From Isotricha intestinalis (lineage: Eukaryota > Ciliophora > Litostomatea > Vestibuliferida > Isotrichidae): a stretch of DNA of 64,000 bases. Positions within the stretch are counted from its first letter, which is position 1. Each line of letters starts with the position of its first letter. Location: the NCBI GenBank assembly GCA_023807065.1, contig JAJJLU010000337.1, positions 1-64,000 of the forward strand, given 5' to 3'. Under the pieces are notes generated by a model. The model was not told the DNA's origin. It saw nothing but the letters and a program-made list of their open reading frames with translations, and searched no databases. Below, in pieces: positions 52,123 to 60,481 of the stretch. A program made the position numbers and the translations under genes.

Positions 52123-53028
52123 ATGGATAATAATAATTCTGAAAATAAAACTTGTGAAGATAATATTCATTCAAAGAATAATCATTTTAATATAGATAAG
52201 AATTTAAATTCTATTGATAATGCTAATATAATTAATAAAGAAAAAAAAAAGTATTTTGAAAATAAAATAAATAGTAATAATATTCATGGAAAAGTAATTT
52301 TGAGGAATTTAATTGAAAATAATAATAAGTTTAAAGACTTATATTTAATGGTATATCCAATGAATAAGAAAAAAGAACATAAAAATAATAATGAGAATTT
52401 TAATTTGAATTTAGGAATTGATTTATTTAGACTTAAACTAACAAAAACAAATAATTTTTTAAAAAATAGGAAAGTAATAAAAATTTTTAAAGAAATGAAA
52501 ATTACCGATGAAGAAAAAAATAAATTTGACTATAATAATATATCTAAATCAAAATGTTATTTAACAAAATCTGAAGAAAAAATATTAAATACTAAGTATT
52601 TATTTAAAAAAAATTTTTCTAATTATCATTCTCCGATTGAAAATTATAATAATAATTATTATAAAAGAAAAGAAAAAACTGTTCCTGTTCAAAAAAATTT
52701 AACTAATTATACAAATGATGATAAATTTTATTATAATAATAATATTTTAAATTTGACTGAAAAAAGAAATTTAAAAAGTAATTTAAGTAATTTTGAAATT
52801 GATAGTTGGATAAAAAAAGAAAAGAAAAATCAAAATTTAAATTTTTATGATAAAAGAAAATCAGAAATAAAGAAATTAATTTCTTATTCTAAAAATTTAT
52901 TTCCAAAAAATAACTCGAAAAATACTTTGAGTAATAATAATTTAAATTATTTTTCAAAAAATTTAACAAATAAAAAATTAGAATCTTCATTAACTAAAAA
53001 TTCATCAAGAAAAAAATTTTTCAATTAA
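52123..53028 (+). CDS. Hypothetical Asn/Lys-rich protein
   Basis: A 301-residue protein composed largely of Asn, Lys, Ser, Leu and Tyr. A short less-biased block (KVILRNLIENNNKFKDLYLM ... GIDLFRLKLTKTNNFLKNRK, ~65-125) may be folded; the rest looks disordered. There are no Cys/His clusters, membrane spans or catalytic motifs. The codon-level match to a favourable start context and the long open frame support a real gene, but its composition is close to that of translated intergenic DNA, so confidence is lower. Confidence 0.55.
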   Translation: MDNNNSENKTCEDNIHSKNNHFNIDKNLNSIDNANIINKEKKKYFENKINSNNIHGKVILRNLIENNNKFKDLYLMVYPMNKKKEHKNNNENFNLNLGIDLFRLKLTKTNNFLKNRKVIKIFKEMKITDEEKNKFDYNNISKSKCYLTKSEEKILNTKYLFKKNFSNYHSPIENYNNNYYKRKEKTVPVQKNLTNYTNDDKFYYNNNILNLTEKRNLKSNLSNFEIDSWIKKEKKNQNLNFYDKRKSEIKKLISYSKNLFPKNNSKNTLSNNNLNYFSKNLTNKKLESSLTKNSSRKKFFN

Positions 53029-53292
53029 ATAATTATTTAAATTCTTAATATTTACAAAATCTGTGTTAAAATAATTTTAATATTTTATTCATTGTTTTTT
53101 AAAATTAATATATTATTTAATTCATAATAAAACCAATATATATATAACATATTTAATTTCAAATTTTACGTAATTTAACGAATTATATCTTTTTATTCCA
53201 AAGAAATTTACAAAAACAAAACCCAAATTAAAAATAATTTACAAATTAAATTTCAAAGAAAATATTAAATGTCTAAAATTTATATAACAAAT

Positions 53293-53679
53293 TTATTTCC
53301 TTCTTCTTTGACTTTTTTTCTTTTTTTTATTTCTTCTATGATTATCATCATCATCATCATCATCATCATCGTTATCATCATCATCATAGTTATCATCATC
53401 ATCATTATCATCTTCTTCTTCATCAGATTCATCTCTGAATCTAGAACTTTTTGAATTTTTACTATATTTACTAATTTTCCTTTCATTTTTTCTTACTGTA
53501 TGACTAGTTTCTTCGTCTGGAATACAATAATCAGGAATAGGTTTTCTTTCAATTTTTTCCCCAGTTAATTTTTCATATTGTTTAATTCTATCTTCTCTTT
53601 CATTTCTAATATCAACTCTTTCTAATTTAATTTCCATAATTTGCGATTCTAATTTTTCTTTCACTGTGGAACATCCCAT
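53293..53679 (-). CDS. Dual-lipidation-type protein (MGCS start) with poly-Asp tail
   Basis: A 128-residue protein starting MGCSTVKEK. Gly2 with Ser4 is a myristoylation signal and Cys3 a likely palmitoylation site, so it should be tethered to a membrane. Residues ~10-45 are helical and charged (LESQIMEIKLERVDIRNERE). A Pro-rich link (KIERKPIPDYCIPDE) leads to a Ser/Lys segment, then an Asp tract of ~25 residues and a final Arg/Lys tail. This combination of lipid anchor plus acidic-then-basic tail is not one I can name. Its ATG is only 37 bp from the ATG of the divergent flavodoxin-like gene. Confidence 0.7.
   Translation of the reverse strand: MGCSTVKEKLESQIMEIKLERVDIRNEREDRIKQYEKLTGEKIERKPIPDYCIPDEETSHTVRKNERKISKYSKNSKSSRFRDESDEEEDDNDDDDNYDDDDNDDDDDDDDDNHRRNKKKKKSQRRRK
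53343..53430. repeat. (ATC)n microsatellite coding poly-Asp
   Basis: On the plus strand, atc triplets repeat with a few gtt, agt and tta interruptions. On the minus strand they read as gat, coding Asp in the MGCS protein. The interruptions show it is older than a fresh expansion. Confidence 0.85.
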
Positions 53680-53716
53680 TAATAAAAAAAAAAAAGAATA
53701 AAATTATTAAAAAAAA
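53680..53716. promoter_or_regulatory. 37-bp divergent start region, the shortest in the window
   Basis: Only 37 bases, nearly all A on the plus strand, separate two oppositely oriented start codons. Both promoters and 5' leaders must fit here or overlap coding sequence. No specific motif can be named. Confidence 0.45.
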
Positions 53717-54196
53717 ATGTCAAATTTATCTTATAAAATAATATATGCAACTCAAAGTGGAAATGCTCAACAATTTGCAGAAGATTTAGGAAAAGAATGT
53801 AAATCAAAAGGAATAGAATTTGAAATAAAAGAAATAGATAATATTACATCAATAGAAGAATTTAATAATAGTAATTTATTAGTATTTATTGTTTCTACTT
53901 TTGGTGATGGAGAACCTACTGATGATGCTGTTGATTTTACTGATATGATTAAACAAAATTCTTTCTGGGAAAAATTCAATAATAAAAATTGCTTATTTAC
54001 TGTTTTTGGTTTAGGTAATTCTGCTTTTCCTAAATTTAACGTTCAAGGTAAATTATTTCATCGAATTTTCTCTCAACATATGACTCAATTATGTGAACTT
54101 GGATTAGGTGATGATGGAAAAAATCTTAGTGGTGATTTTGATAAGTGGAAAAAAAATATTTTCTTTCCTGCTTTAGAGGAAATTGTTAAAAAATAA
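53717..54196 (+). CDS. Stand-alone FMN (flavodoxin-like) domain of diflavin-reductase type
   Basis: A 159-residue protein. It has IIYATQSGNAQQFAEDLGKE (FMN phosphate loop), VFIVSTFGDGEPTDDAVDFT, CLFTVFGLGNSAFPKFNVQG and a final ELGLGDDGKNLSGDFDKWK. These are the FMN-domain motifs of cytochrome P450 reductase, nitric-oxide synthase and related diflavin enzymes, and they differ from bacterial flavodoxins. In those enzymes the domain is fused to an FAD/NADPH domain; here the protein stops after the FMN part, and the next plus-strand sequence is not reductase. It has no membrane anchor. It may work with a separate FAD/NADPH partner to transfer electrons to a haem or Fe-S acceptor. All core FMN-contact motifs look intact. 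Confidence 0.9.
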   Translation: MSNLSYKIIYATQSGNAQQFAEDLGKECKSKGIEFEIKEIDNITSIEEFNNSNLLVFIVSTFGDGEPTDDAVDFTDMIKQNSFWEKFNNKNCLFTVFGLGNSAFPKFNVQGKLFHRIFSQHMTQLCELGLGDDGKNLSGDFDKWKKNIFFPALEEIVKK

Positions 54197-54299
54197 ATTT
54201 TTTTTTTATTAAGAATCTTTTAGGTTTAATTATATTTATTTTTTATTTACATTTTATTTATTATTTTTTTTGAATAAGTAAAAAAATTTTTTTTTCTTT

Positions 54300-54833
54300 T
54301 CATTTTTTTTCGGTTGTGTTTTCTCTTTTATTATGATTTATATTTAAATCTAAATCATTATTTTTTCTCATATATTTTCCCATTTCTATTTTTATTTTAT
54401 TTTCTAATTCTATGTTATCATAATTTTCATTAGTTTCATAATAACTAATATCTTTACTGTTATTACTTACAATATCATCTTCAATATTATTTTTTTCTTG
54501 TTTAATTAATTCATTCTTTACAATAGAACTTAAATTAAAATAATTCATAGGTTTTCTTTCAGTGCTAATATTTGATTTTTGATCAAAATGATTTAATCTA
54601 TTTGATTTTATTCCAATTGTATTTTCACTTCTTAAACTCATATTTTTATTATCTATAATAATACTTGTTTGAGGAATATTTATTTTTCTTATTTTTTTTA
54701 TTTCTTTAATTTCTTTAATTTCTTCTTCTGATTTTCTACACCATAAATATAAAAACAATATAATTAGACCTATTATTATTATCATTCCAATTAATATAAA
54801 TAATACTAGTTTTAAAGTACTATCAATTACCAT
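54300..54833 (-). CDS. Hypothetical single-pass membrane protein
   Basis: A 177-residue protein from the ATG at 54833 (MVIDSTLKLVLFILIGMIII), ending in TGA. One strong hydrophobic span at residues ~7-30 is followed by WCRKSEEEIKEIKEIKK; the Cys and basic residues just after the span suggest a type III or signal-anchor topology with a cytosolic tail, and possibly palmitoylation. The remaining ~140 residues are hydrophilic, Asn/Ser/Lys/Glu-rich and likely disordered. I do not recognise it. Confidence 0.65.
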   Translation of the reverse strand: MVIDSTLKLVLFILIGMIIIIGLIILFLYLWCRKSEEEIKEIKEIKKIRKINIPQTSIIIDNKNMSLRSENTIGIKSNRLNHFDQKSNISTERKPMNYFNLSSIVKNELIKQEKNNIEDDIVSNNSKDISYYETNENYDNIELENKIKIEMGKYMRKNNDLDLNINHNKRENTTEKK

Positions 54834-55226
54834 TTTATTCAAATATTAATTATGAATTTAATTATATTAATTTTATTTATTTATATAAGTGTTATATAAA
54901 TATTTCAAAAAAATTATTATTTTCTTCTTTCTTTTTTATTCCTTGAATTATATTTAAATTTATTTAAAGAAAAATAAAAAAAATTCAAAAAATAATTTAC
55001 TCACTCATAATAAAAAAAATAAAAATTCCAAAAAAAAAATCATTCATAGTTAACTCAATTAATATTTTATAATCCAATTTATAATCTTTTTTAAAAATCA
55101 TAAATTTATCGTTTGAAAAGAACATCTTTTTTTCATATATTAGTTCTTTACATATTATTATATTGAAATTTAAAAAAAATAATTATATATCTAAAATTTT
55201 AATATATTAAAAAGAATAAACTATAT
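54834..55226. other. 393-bp divergent intergenic region, nothing recognised
   Basis: A/T-rich, with A-runs and T-runs only. It is unusually long for a head-to-head spacer in this window. Confidence 0.5.
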
Positions 55227-55802
55227 ATGAAAAAAATTTATTATAGTCCTTCTATTAGAGTTAAAAGATCAATTACTCCTTCAAATCAAATAAAATATTA
55301 TACAAAAAATTTAAATGAAAATGAAAAAAATTGTAATAAAACTATTCAACAATATATTCATAAAAAATTATATGAAATCCAAAAAGATAATTCAATTTCT
55401 ACAAAAAATTCATCAATTAATCATACTATAAATATAAAAAATAAATCATTTAATAATAGAAATGATTTTTTAAAAAAAACTTTTTCAATTATTCAAAGGA
55501 AAAATATAACAAGTGAAGATATTAAAAAACTAAAAATAGAAAATATAAAATTAGAAAAGGAATTAAATAGTGTAAAAAATGAATATATATTATTAAAAAA
55601 TAAATTAGAATTTCTAGAAAAAAAAGCAAATATAAATATTTTTCAATTTAAAACAAAATCTATTTTTTTAAATGGAAAACCTTCCTTTTTATTAATGAAT
55701 AATTCGAATAAAAACAGTTATATATATAATTATAATGATTCAATTAATTCTTTGTCTTCAAGTGAAGATGATATAAAAATAAATCAAATAAAAAATAAAT
55801 AA
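55227..55802 (+). CDS. Hypothetical short coiled-coil protein
   Basis: A 191-residue protein. The N-terminus is basic with Ser/Pro motifs (SPSIRVKRSITPSNQIKYYT). Residues ~88-135 form a short coiled coil (SEDIKKLKIENIKLEKELNS ... LKNKLEFLEKKANI). The tail is Asn/Ser-rich with an acidic end (SLSSSEDDIK). No domain is recognised. Its stop lies 43 bp from the convergent coiled-coil gene. Confidence 0.6.
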   Translation: MKKIYYSPSIRVKRSITPSNQIKYYTKNLNENEKNCNKTIQQYIHKKLYEIQKDNSISTKNSSINHTINIKNKSFNNRNDFLKKTFSIIQRKNITSEDIKKLKIENIKLEKELNSVKNEYILLKNKLEFLEKKANINIFQFKTKSIFLNGKPSFLLMNNSNKNSYIYNYNDSINSLSSSEDDIKINQIKNK

Positions 55803-55845
55803 TAATATTTAATTTTTTAATAGGAATTATTCATAAAATATATAT

Positions 55846-56964
55846 TTAATTAAATTTATTAACTACTTGTAATAGACTATCATATTTTTTTTCTAAAAAT
55901 TCTTCAGTTTCATTTATTCCTTTAAATATATCAGTTCTTAATTTATTTAATGAATTTTCTAAATTTTCTGTTTTACTTTTTAATATATCGATATCTTCAT
56001 TAGTATAATCAAATAATTTTTTCATTGAAGAATTTTGTTCATTACAATAATTTTGAATAAATTTAACAAATTTATCATGTTCATTAAAAATATGATTTTC
56101 AAAATGTTCAATTTCTTTATTATAATTATCTATTTTATTTTTATTATTTTCTATTATTTCTTTATTATTTTTTGTTATATTACTATTCATTTCTTTTAAT
56201 TCATTGTCTATTTCATTTTTCATTAATTCATAATTATTTATTTGATTTCTGAATAAATCATCATAATTTCTTATTTTAGAACTTAATTCTAATAATATAT
56301 TATCCATTTTTTTAACAAAAATTTCATATGAATTATCTTTTTGAATATTATTATCTTTCATTTTATTTATTTCTGAAATAGTTTGAATTCTAAAAGTTTT
56401 TAATTGTTCATTTTCATTATTTAAAGTTTCAATTTCTTTTTCTAAATTATTAAAATCATTTGAAAATTTTAATATAATTTCTTCTAATTTTTTAGAATTA
56501 TATTCATTATTTACATTAATTGAATTTATTTCATTTTTATATTGAATAAATTCATTATTAATCATTTGTTTAATTTTATCAAATTTTTCTTCAACATTAT
56601 TATTATTATAATTTTTATTTAAATTACTTTGAGAATTATTTTTATTATTATTATTTATTAATTCAATTAAATCTGAATTTTTTTTCCTAAAATTTTCATT
56701 GAAATCATTTCTAAATTTTTCAATATTTTTATTTATAACTTCATCAAAATTTTCATAATATCCTTTTAATGCTTTTAATTGACCTGAAAAAGCTTCATGA
56801 GTATTTAAAGTATGCTTTTCTAAATTTTGCCTTTGAGATATTTCATTATTTAACATTTGAATTAAATTTTCATTTGATGCTTCTAATTGACTTATTTTCT
56901 TTAATATTTTTTGAATATCTAAACCCATTTCTGTAATTCTTGTTGATAATATATTTGAATTCAT
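55846..56964 (-). CDS. Long coiled-coil protein
   Basis: A 372-residue protein that is almost entirely predicted coiled coil, interrupted only by a short Asn-rich loop at ~105-125. The first 100 residues (GLDIQKILKKISQLEASNEN ... HEAFSGQLKALKGYYENFDE) are less repetitive and probably the most conserved part. Long, simple coiled coils like this are common in basal-body and striated-fibre proteins. I cannot assign a family; SF-assemblin was considered but the characteristic pattern is not evident. Confidence 0.7.
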   Translation of the reverse strand: MNSNILSTRITEMGLDIQKILKKISQLEASNENLIQMLNNEISQRQNLEKHTLNTHEAFSGQLKALKGYYENFDEVINKNIEKFRNDFNENFRKKNSDLIELINNNNKNNSQSNLNKNYNNNNVEEKFDKIKQMINNEFIQYKNEINSINVNNEYNSKKLEEIILKFSNDFNNLEKEIETLNNENEQLKTFRIQTISEINKMKDNNIQKDNSYEIFVKKMDNILLELSSKIRNYDDLFRNQINNYELMKNEIDNELKEMNSNITKNNKEIIENNKNKIDNYNKEIEHFENHIFNEHDKFVKFIQNYCNEQNSSMKKLFDYTNEDIDILKSKTENLENSLNKLRTDIFKGINETEEFLEKKYDSLLQVVNKFN

Positions 56965-57146
56965 TTTTTTAAATTTTAAAAATAAATAAAATTAAAAAAA
57001 AGATAATTATATATTCAATATAATAAATATAAGACAAATAAAATAATAAATTAACAGAATTATAATAGTCAAATAAATATAAAATAAAAAAATTATAAGT
57101 AATAGATATTTTTCTATTGAGATTTAAAAATTAAATATTTATTTCT

Positions 57147-58031
57147 TCAGTTTTTTTTTTTTAAATTTATTTTTTTAAATATATTTTTTTTGTTAAAATT
57201 AATAATAGAAAAGCTTTTAGATAATTTTTCTGTTTTTTTTTTATTTAATTTCTTTAATAAATAATCTTCTCTTTCAAAAGGAATTCTAAATGAATCACTT
57301 CTTTTATCTTGAAGTTCTTTAATATTTTTGCTTTCAATATTAATTTTATATAAAATAACTTCTGGAAAACTATAATCCACAACTCCTTTAATAAAATTAA
57401 TTGTATTTTTAACATAATTAACTTTTCCAATTACATTATTTTCTCTTTCTGTTGCATCAAATAAATTTTCATATTCTAATTTTTTATTTGTTATTCTTTT
57501 TGAATATAATTTTTGATATTGTTCTATATTTTCAGAATATATTAAATTTAATCTGTTGTTCATTAATTTTTCCCTATTTTTAAATCTTTCAACAAATATT
57601 TTTCCATATAAATAATCTTCAAATCCTTTTTTTAAAAGAAGATTATTTTTAAAATTTATATTATGTGATTTCTTGTTTTTTTGTAATTTTATATATTTAA
57701 TTTTATTTTTTAAATATTTTGTACTTGGATTATTCCTTATAAAAATTTGGTTTTTATTCTTTGAAATTGAATTTTCATTTATTGATTTTGAATCAATTAT
57801 ACTAGAATTTAAGCTTTTATAATTATTATAATTTTCATAAACACTTTGAAATAACTTTTTCTTAATTTTTATTTTTTTTTTATTTTCTTCTACATTATTT
57901 AAAAGATCTTTACTCACATTATAATTATTACCTAAACTTTCTTTTAAATTTAAAATCGTTTGATTTAAACTTTTTTCAGAAAAAAAAGAAGAATCATAAA
58001 ATTTTGGATTTTTAAAATAAAATAAATTCAT
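57147..58031 (-). CDS. Hypothetical Lys/Asn-rich basic protein
   Basis: A 294-residue protein ending in TGA. The stretch ~140-265 is the least biased (FEDYLYGKIFVERFKNREKL ... VDYSFPEVILYKINIESKNI ... SFRIPFEREDYLLKKLNKKK) and probably forms a folded helical domain; the ends are Lys/Asn-rich. No catalytic motif is seen and I do not recognise the family. It starts only 55 bp from the divergent THOC1 start. Confidence 0.65.
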   Translation of the reverse strand: MNLFYFKNPKFYDSSFFSEKSLNQTILNLKESLGNNYNVSKDLLNNVEENKKKIKIKKKLFQSVYENYNNYKSLNSSIIDSKSINENSISKNKNQIFIRNNPSTKYLKNKIKYIKLQKNKKSHNINFKNNLLLKKGFEDYLYGKIFVERFKNREKLMNNRLNLIYSENIEQYQKLYSKRITNKKLEYENLFDATERENNVIGKVNYVKNTINFIKGVVDYSFPEVILYKINIESKNIKELQDKRSDSFRIPFEREDYLLKKLNKKKTEKLSKSFSIINFNKKNIFKKINLKKKN

Positions 58032-58086
58032 TATTATTAGTAATATATAAAATTCTATTTAAAATTAATATAATTTATTTGAAATA
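58032..58086. promoter_or_regulatory. 55-bp divergent start region (unknown / THOC1)
   Basis: An A/T-only spacer between two oppositely oriented start codons, with no recognisable element. Confidence 0.35.
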
Positions 58087-60280
58087 ATGGAAGCTCAATT
58101 TAAAGAGTTAATAATAGAAATATTTAAAAATCTAAAAAATGAAGGGGCAAAAAATCAAATATCAGAAAAATTAAATAAAATAATTGAAAATAATAAAAAC
58201 AAAGAGAATATAGATAATAAAATAACAGAATTTGTAAAAGAACTTCGAATTCAATATCAATTAAATTTAAATAAATATTTATCAAATAACTTAAATCACA
58301 TAGAATTAGGACTTTCTTTTACAGATTTTATATTATGGCTATGTAACAACCAATATATTCCTTTTTCATCATTATTAACAATTTTAGAAGATGTAATAGA
58401 AACAATTCCAATCGATGGAATAGAAAAAATTTTTGAAGTTTTATCTAATTTTTTAAAAGAAATAAATTCAAATCAAATTGAAGAAAGAAAATTATCTTTA
58501 TTAAAAATTACAAACATTGTTTTAAAAAGATTATCTTCAAGTCTTGATTCTAAATTTAGAGGAAAAGTTCAATTATTATTATCAGAAATATTTAAATTAT
58601 CAGAAAAATCAGGAGTTAATTTAAAAGGATTATATAGTAATAATTCGTCTTTAGTAATTCAAACAAATGAAATTAATAAAGATAATAAAAATGAAATTAA
58701 TATTCCTTTTTATAAACAATTTTGGATTTTACAAAGATTTCTAACAAATCCACTTTATGTAAGAATAGAATTTTTTTAAATATTTTTAACAGCTTTTCAG
58801 TAAAGAAGCAAATTCTTTTCAATTTTTAGATAATTCAGATGATATATCAAAATATACTGATGAATTAGAAAGTTTAGATGATAAAAATTCAATTTCAAAT
58901 GATAAAGAAAAAAGTAATTTGGATAAATTTAATATTTTTCTTTCTAATGTAAGTTATCTTATTTCATTTTTTGAAAATAATCCTATTGATCTTTCTATTA
59001 ATTTAAAAGGTAATAAAATTAATATTCAATCATATCCTAAATTTTTAACGAATCCTCAATTATTTAATAGGCAATTAAATGATAGTTCTTTTAGAAGAAT
59101 TATTTTACTTCAAATTATTATTGTTTATAATTCTTTTTTAAGACCTATTTCTACAATACAAAAAAAATTCTTTGTTTTTAATAATCAAACTATTGATATT
59201 ATTAAAAAAGATATTAATAGATGTGTTCAAATTTTATCAAAAGCTAAAAATAAAAATTTAAATATTATGGAAGATGAAATCACTTGGGAAAATTGGAAAG
59301 AAAAAAATTGTCCTCCGTTTGAAAAAGAACCAGATGAAAATTTAATAAATATAATAAACAATAATAATAATATTAATAATAATAATAACAAAGAAAATAA
59401 TGAAAATGAAAAAGAAGAAAATAAAAAAATAAAAAATATTCCAAAATTAAATATTGAAAATTCGAATATGAATGCATTTAATTTTGATGAAAAATTTAAA
59501 ACAAATTTAAAAGATATAAAAAATATAAAAGTAAATTTTAAAATTGATAATCTTAATTCAGAAGTTCCATTTATAGGAACTTATTTAAATGCTGTTTTAG
59601 ATGATGCTGATGTAGAAAATGAATTATTAGAAAATGAAAAAATAATAAATAGAGATTCTTCTTTTTCGTGGAAATTTCTTAGATTATTAAGTCAGAATGA
59701 TATATGTAAATTAAATATTGATGGTAGAAATAAAGTTTTATTAATTTGTGAAAATTTATATAATCAATATAAAAGTAAAGATGATAATACTAGATTTGTC
59801 TTTAAACCTCAAATTCCAAATGTTAAAATTTTACCCAAAGAAACTATTAGTTTATCTGAAGGACAAAAACAAGTTATTTCTATTCCTCAAAATAAAGATA
59901 AAGAAAAAGATAATAAAGAAAAAGATAAAAGTGAAGAAAAAAATGAAAATAAAAATAATAATGAAGAAAAAGAGAAAGAGAAAGAGAAAGAGAAAGAAAA
60001 AGATAATAATATAAATATTAAAGAGAAAGAAAATAATAAAGAGAAACCTAAAGAAATTCCAAAAGAAAAAGATAATATAAAAGAAAAAGAATCTATAAGT
60101 CATAATAATAATCATAATTCAAATTATAATAATAATAATTATAATAGTAATAATTCAAAAGATAAAATAAAAATAAATGATAATAGAAGAGATAGAGATT
60201 ATCAAGAAACAAAATATTTAAATAAGAAACATTCAAATGATAGAAATATCCCTATTCCAAATAATAAAAAACATAAATAA
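58087..60280 (+). CDS. THOC1: THO complex subunit 1 (THOC1/Hpr1), two exons
   Basis: CDS join 58087-58758, 58793-60280: 719 residues. THO/TREX couples transcription to mRNA export in the nucleus. Diagnostic blocks are PFYKQFWILQRFLTNPLY at the end of exon 1, and in exon 2 PKFLTNPQLFNRQLNDSSFR, RIILLQIIIVYNSFLRP and ITWENWKEKNCPPFEKEPDE. The last parallels the 'NW..WK...CP.F' block of animal THOC1. Later SSFSWKFLRLLSQNDICKL matches the conserved tryptophan region. The C-terminal ~170 residues are Lys/Glu/Asn low complexity (KEKEKEKEKEKD) and lack the death domain of vertebrate THOC1. The intron position is fixed by frame. Without it exon 1 would end four residues after NPLY. Confidence 0.92.
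58759..58792 (+). other. Predicted 34-bp spliceosomal intron in THOC1
   Basis: It begins GTAAGAATAGAA and ends TTTTTAACAG, a phase-0 junction NPLY|LFSKEANSF. The donor GTAAGAATA is identical to that of the PKG intron. A second AG eight bases downstream (ending 58800) would break the frame. Confidence 0.9.
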
Positions 60281-60481
60281 ATATATAAAACAACCTATAA
60301 TAAATATAATTTAATTATTTAATAATAATAATAAAAAAAATTATTTGATTCTTTTAATAATTTAATAATTAAATAAAAAATTAAAAAACCAAATTTCTAA
60401 AAAATAATTATTATTTTTTGGAGAAATCAGATACTAAAAAAATTATAAAAAAATGATTCTAAATTATAAAGGAATAAAAAA

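Noticed and set aside
58759..58800. A 42-bp THOC1 intron using the second AG (ending 58800)
   Set aside because: It shifts exon 2 out of the frame that encodes the conserved THOC1 blocks; the 34-bp version keeps it.
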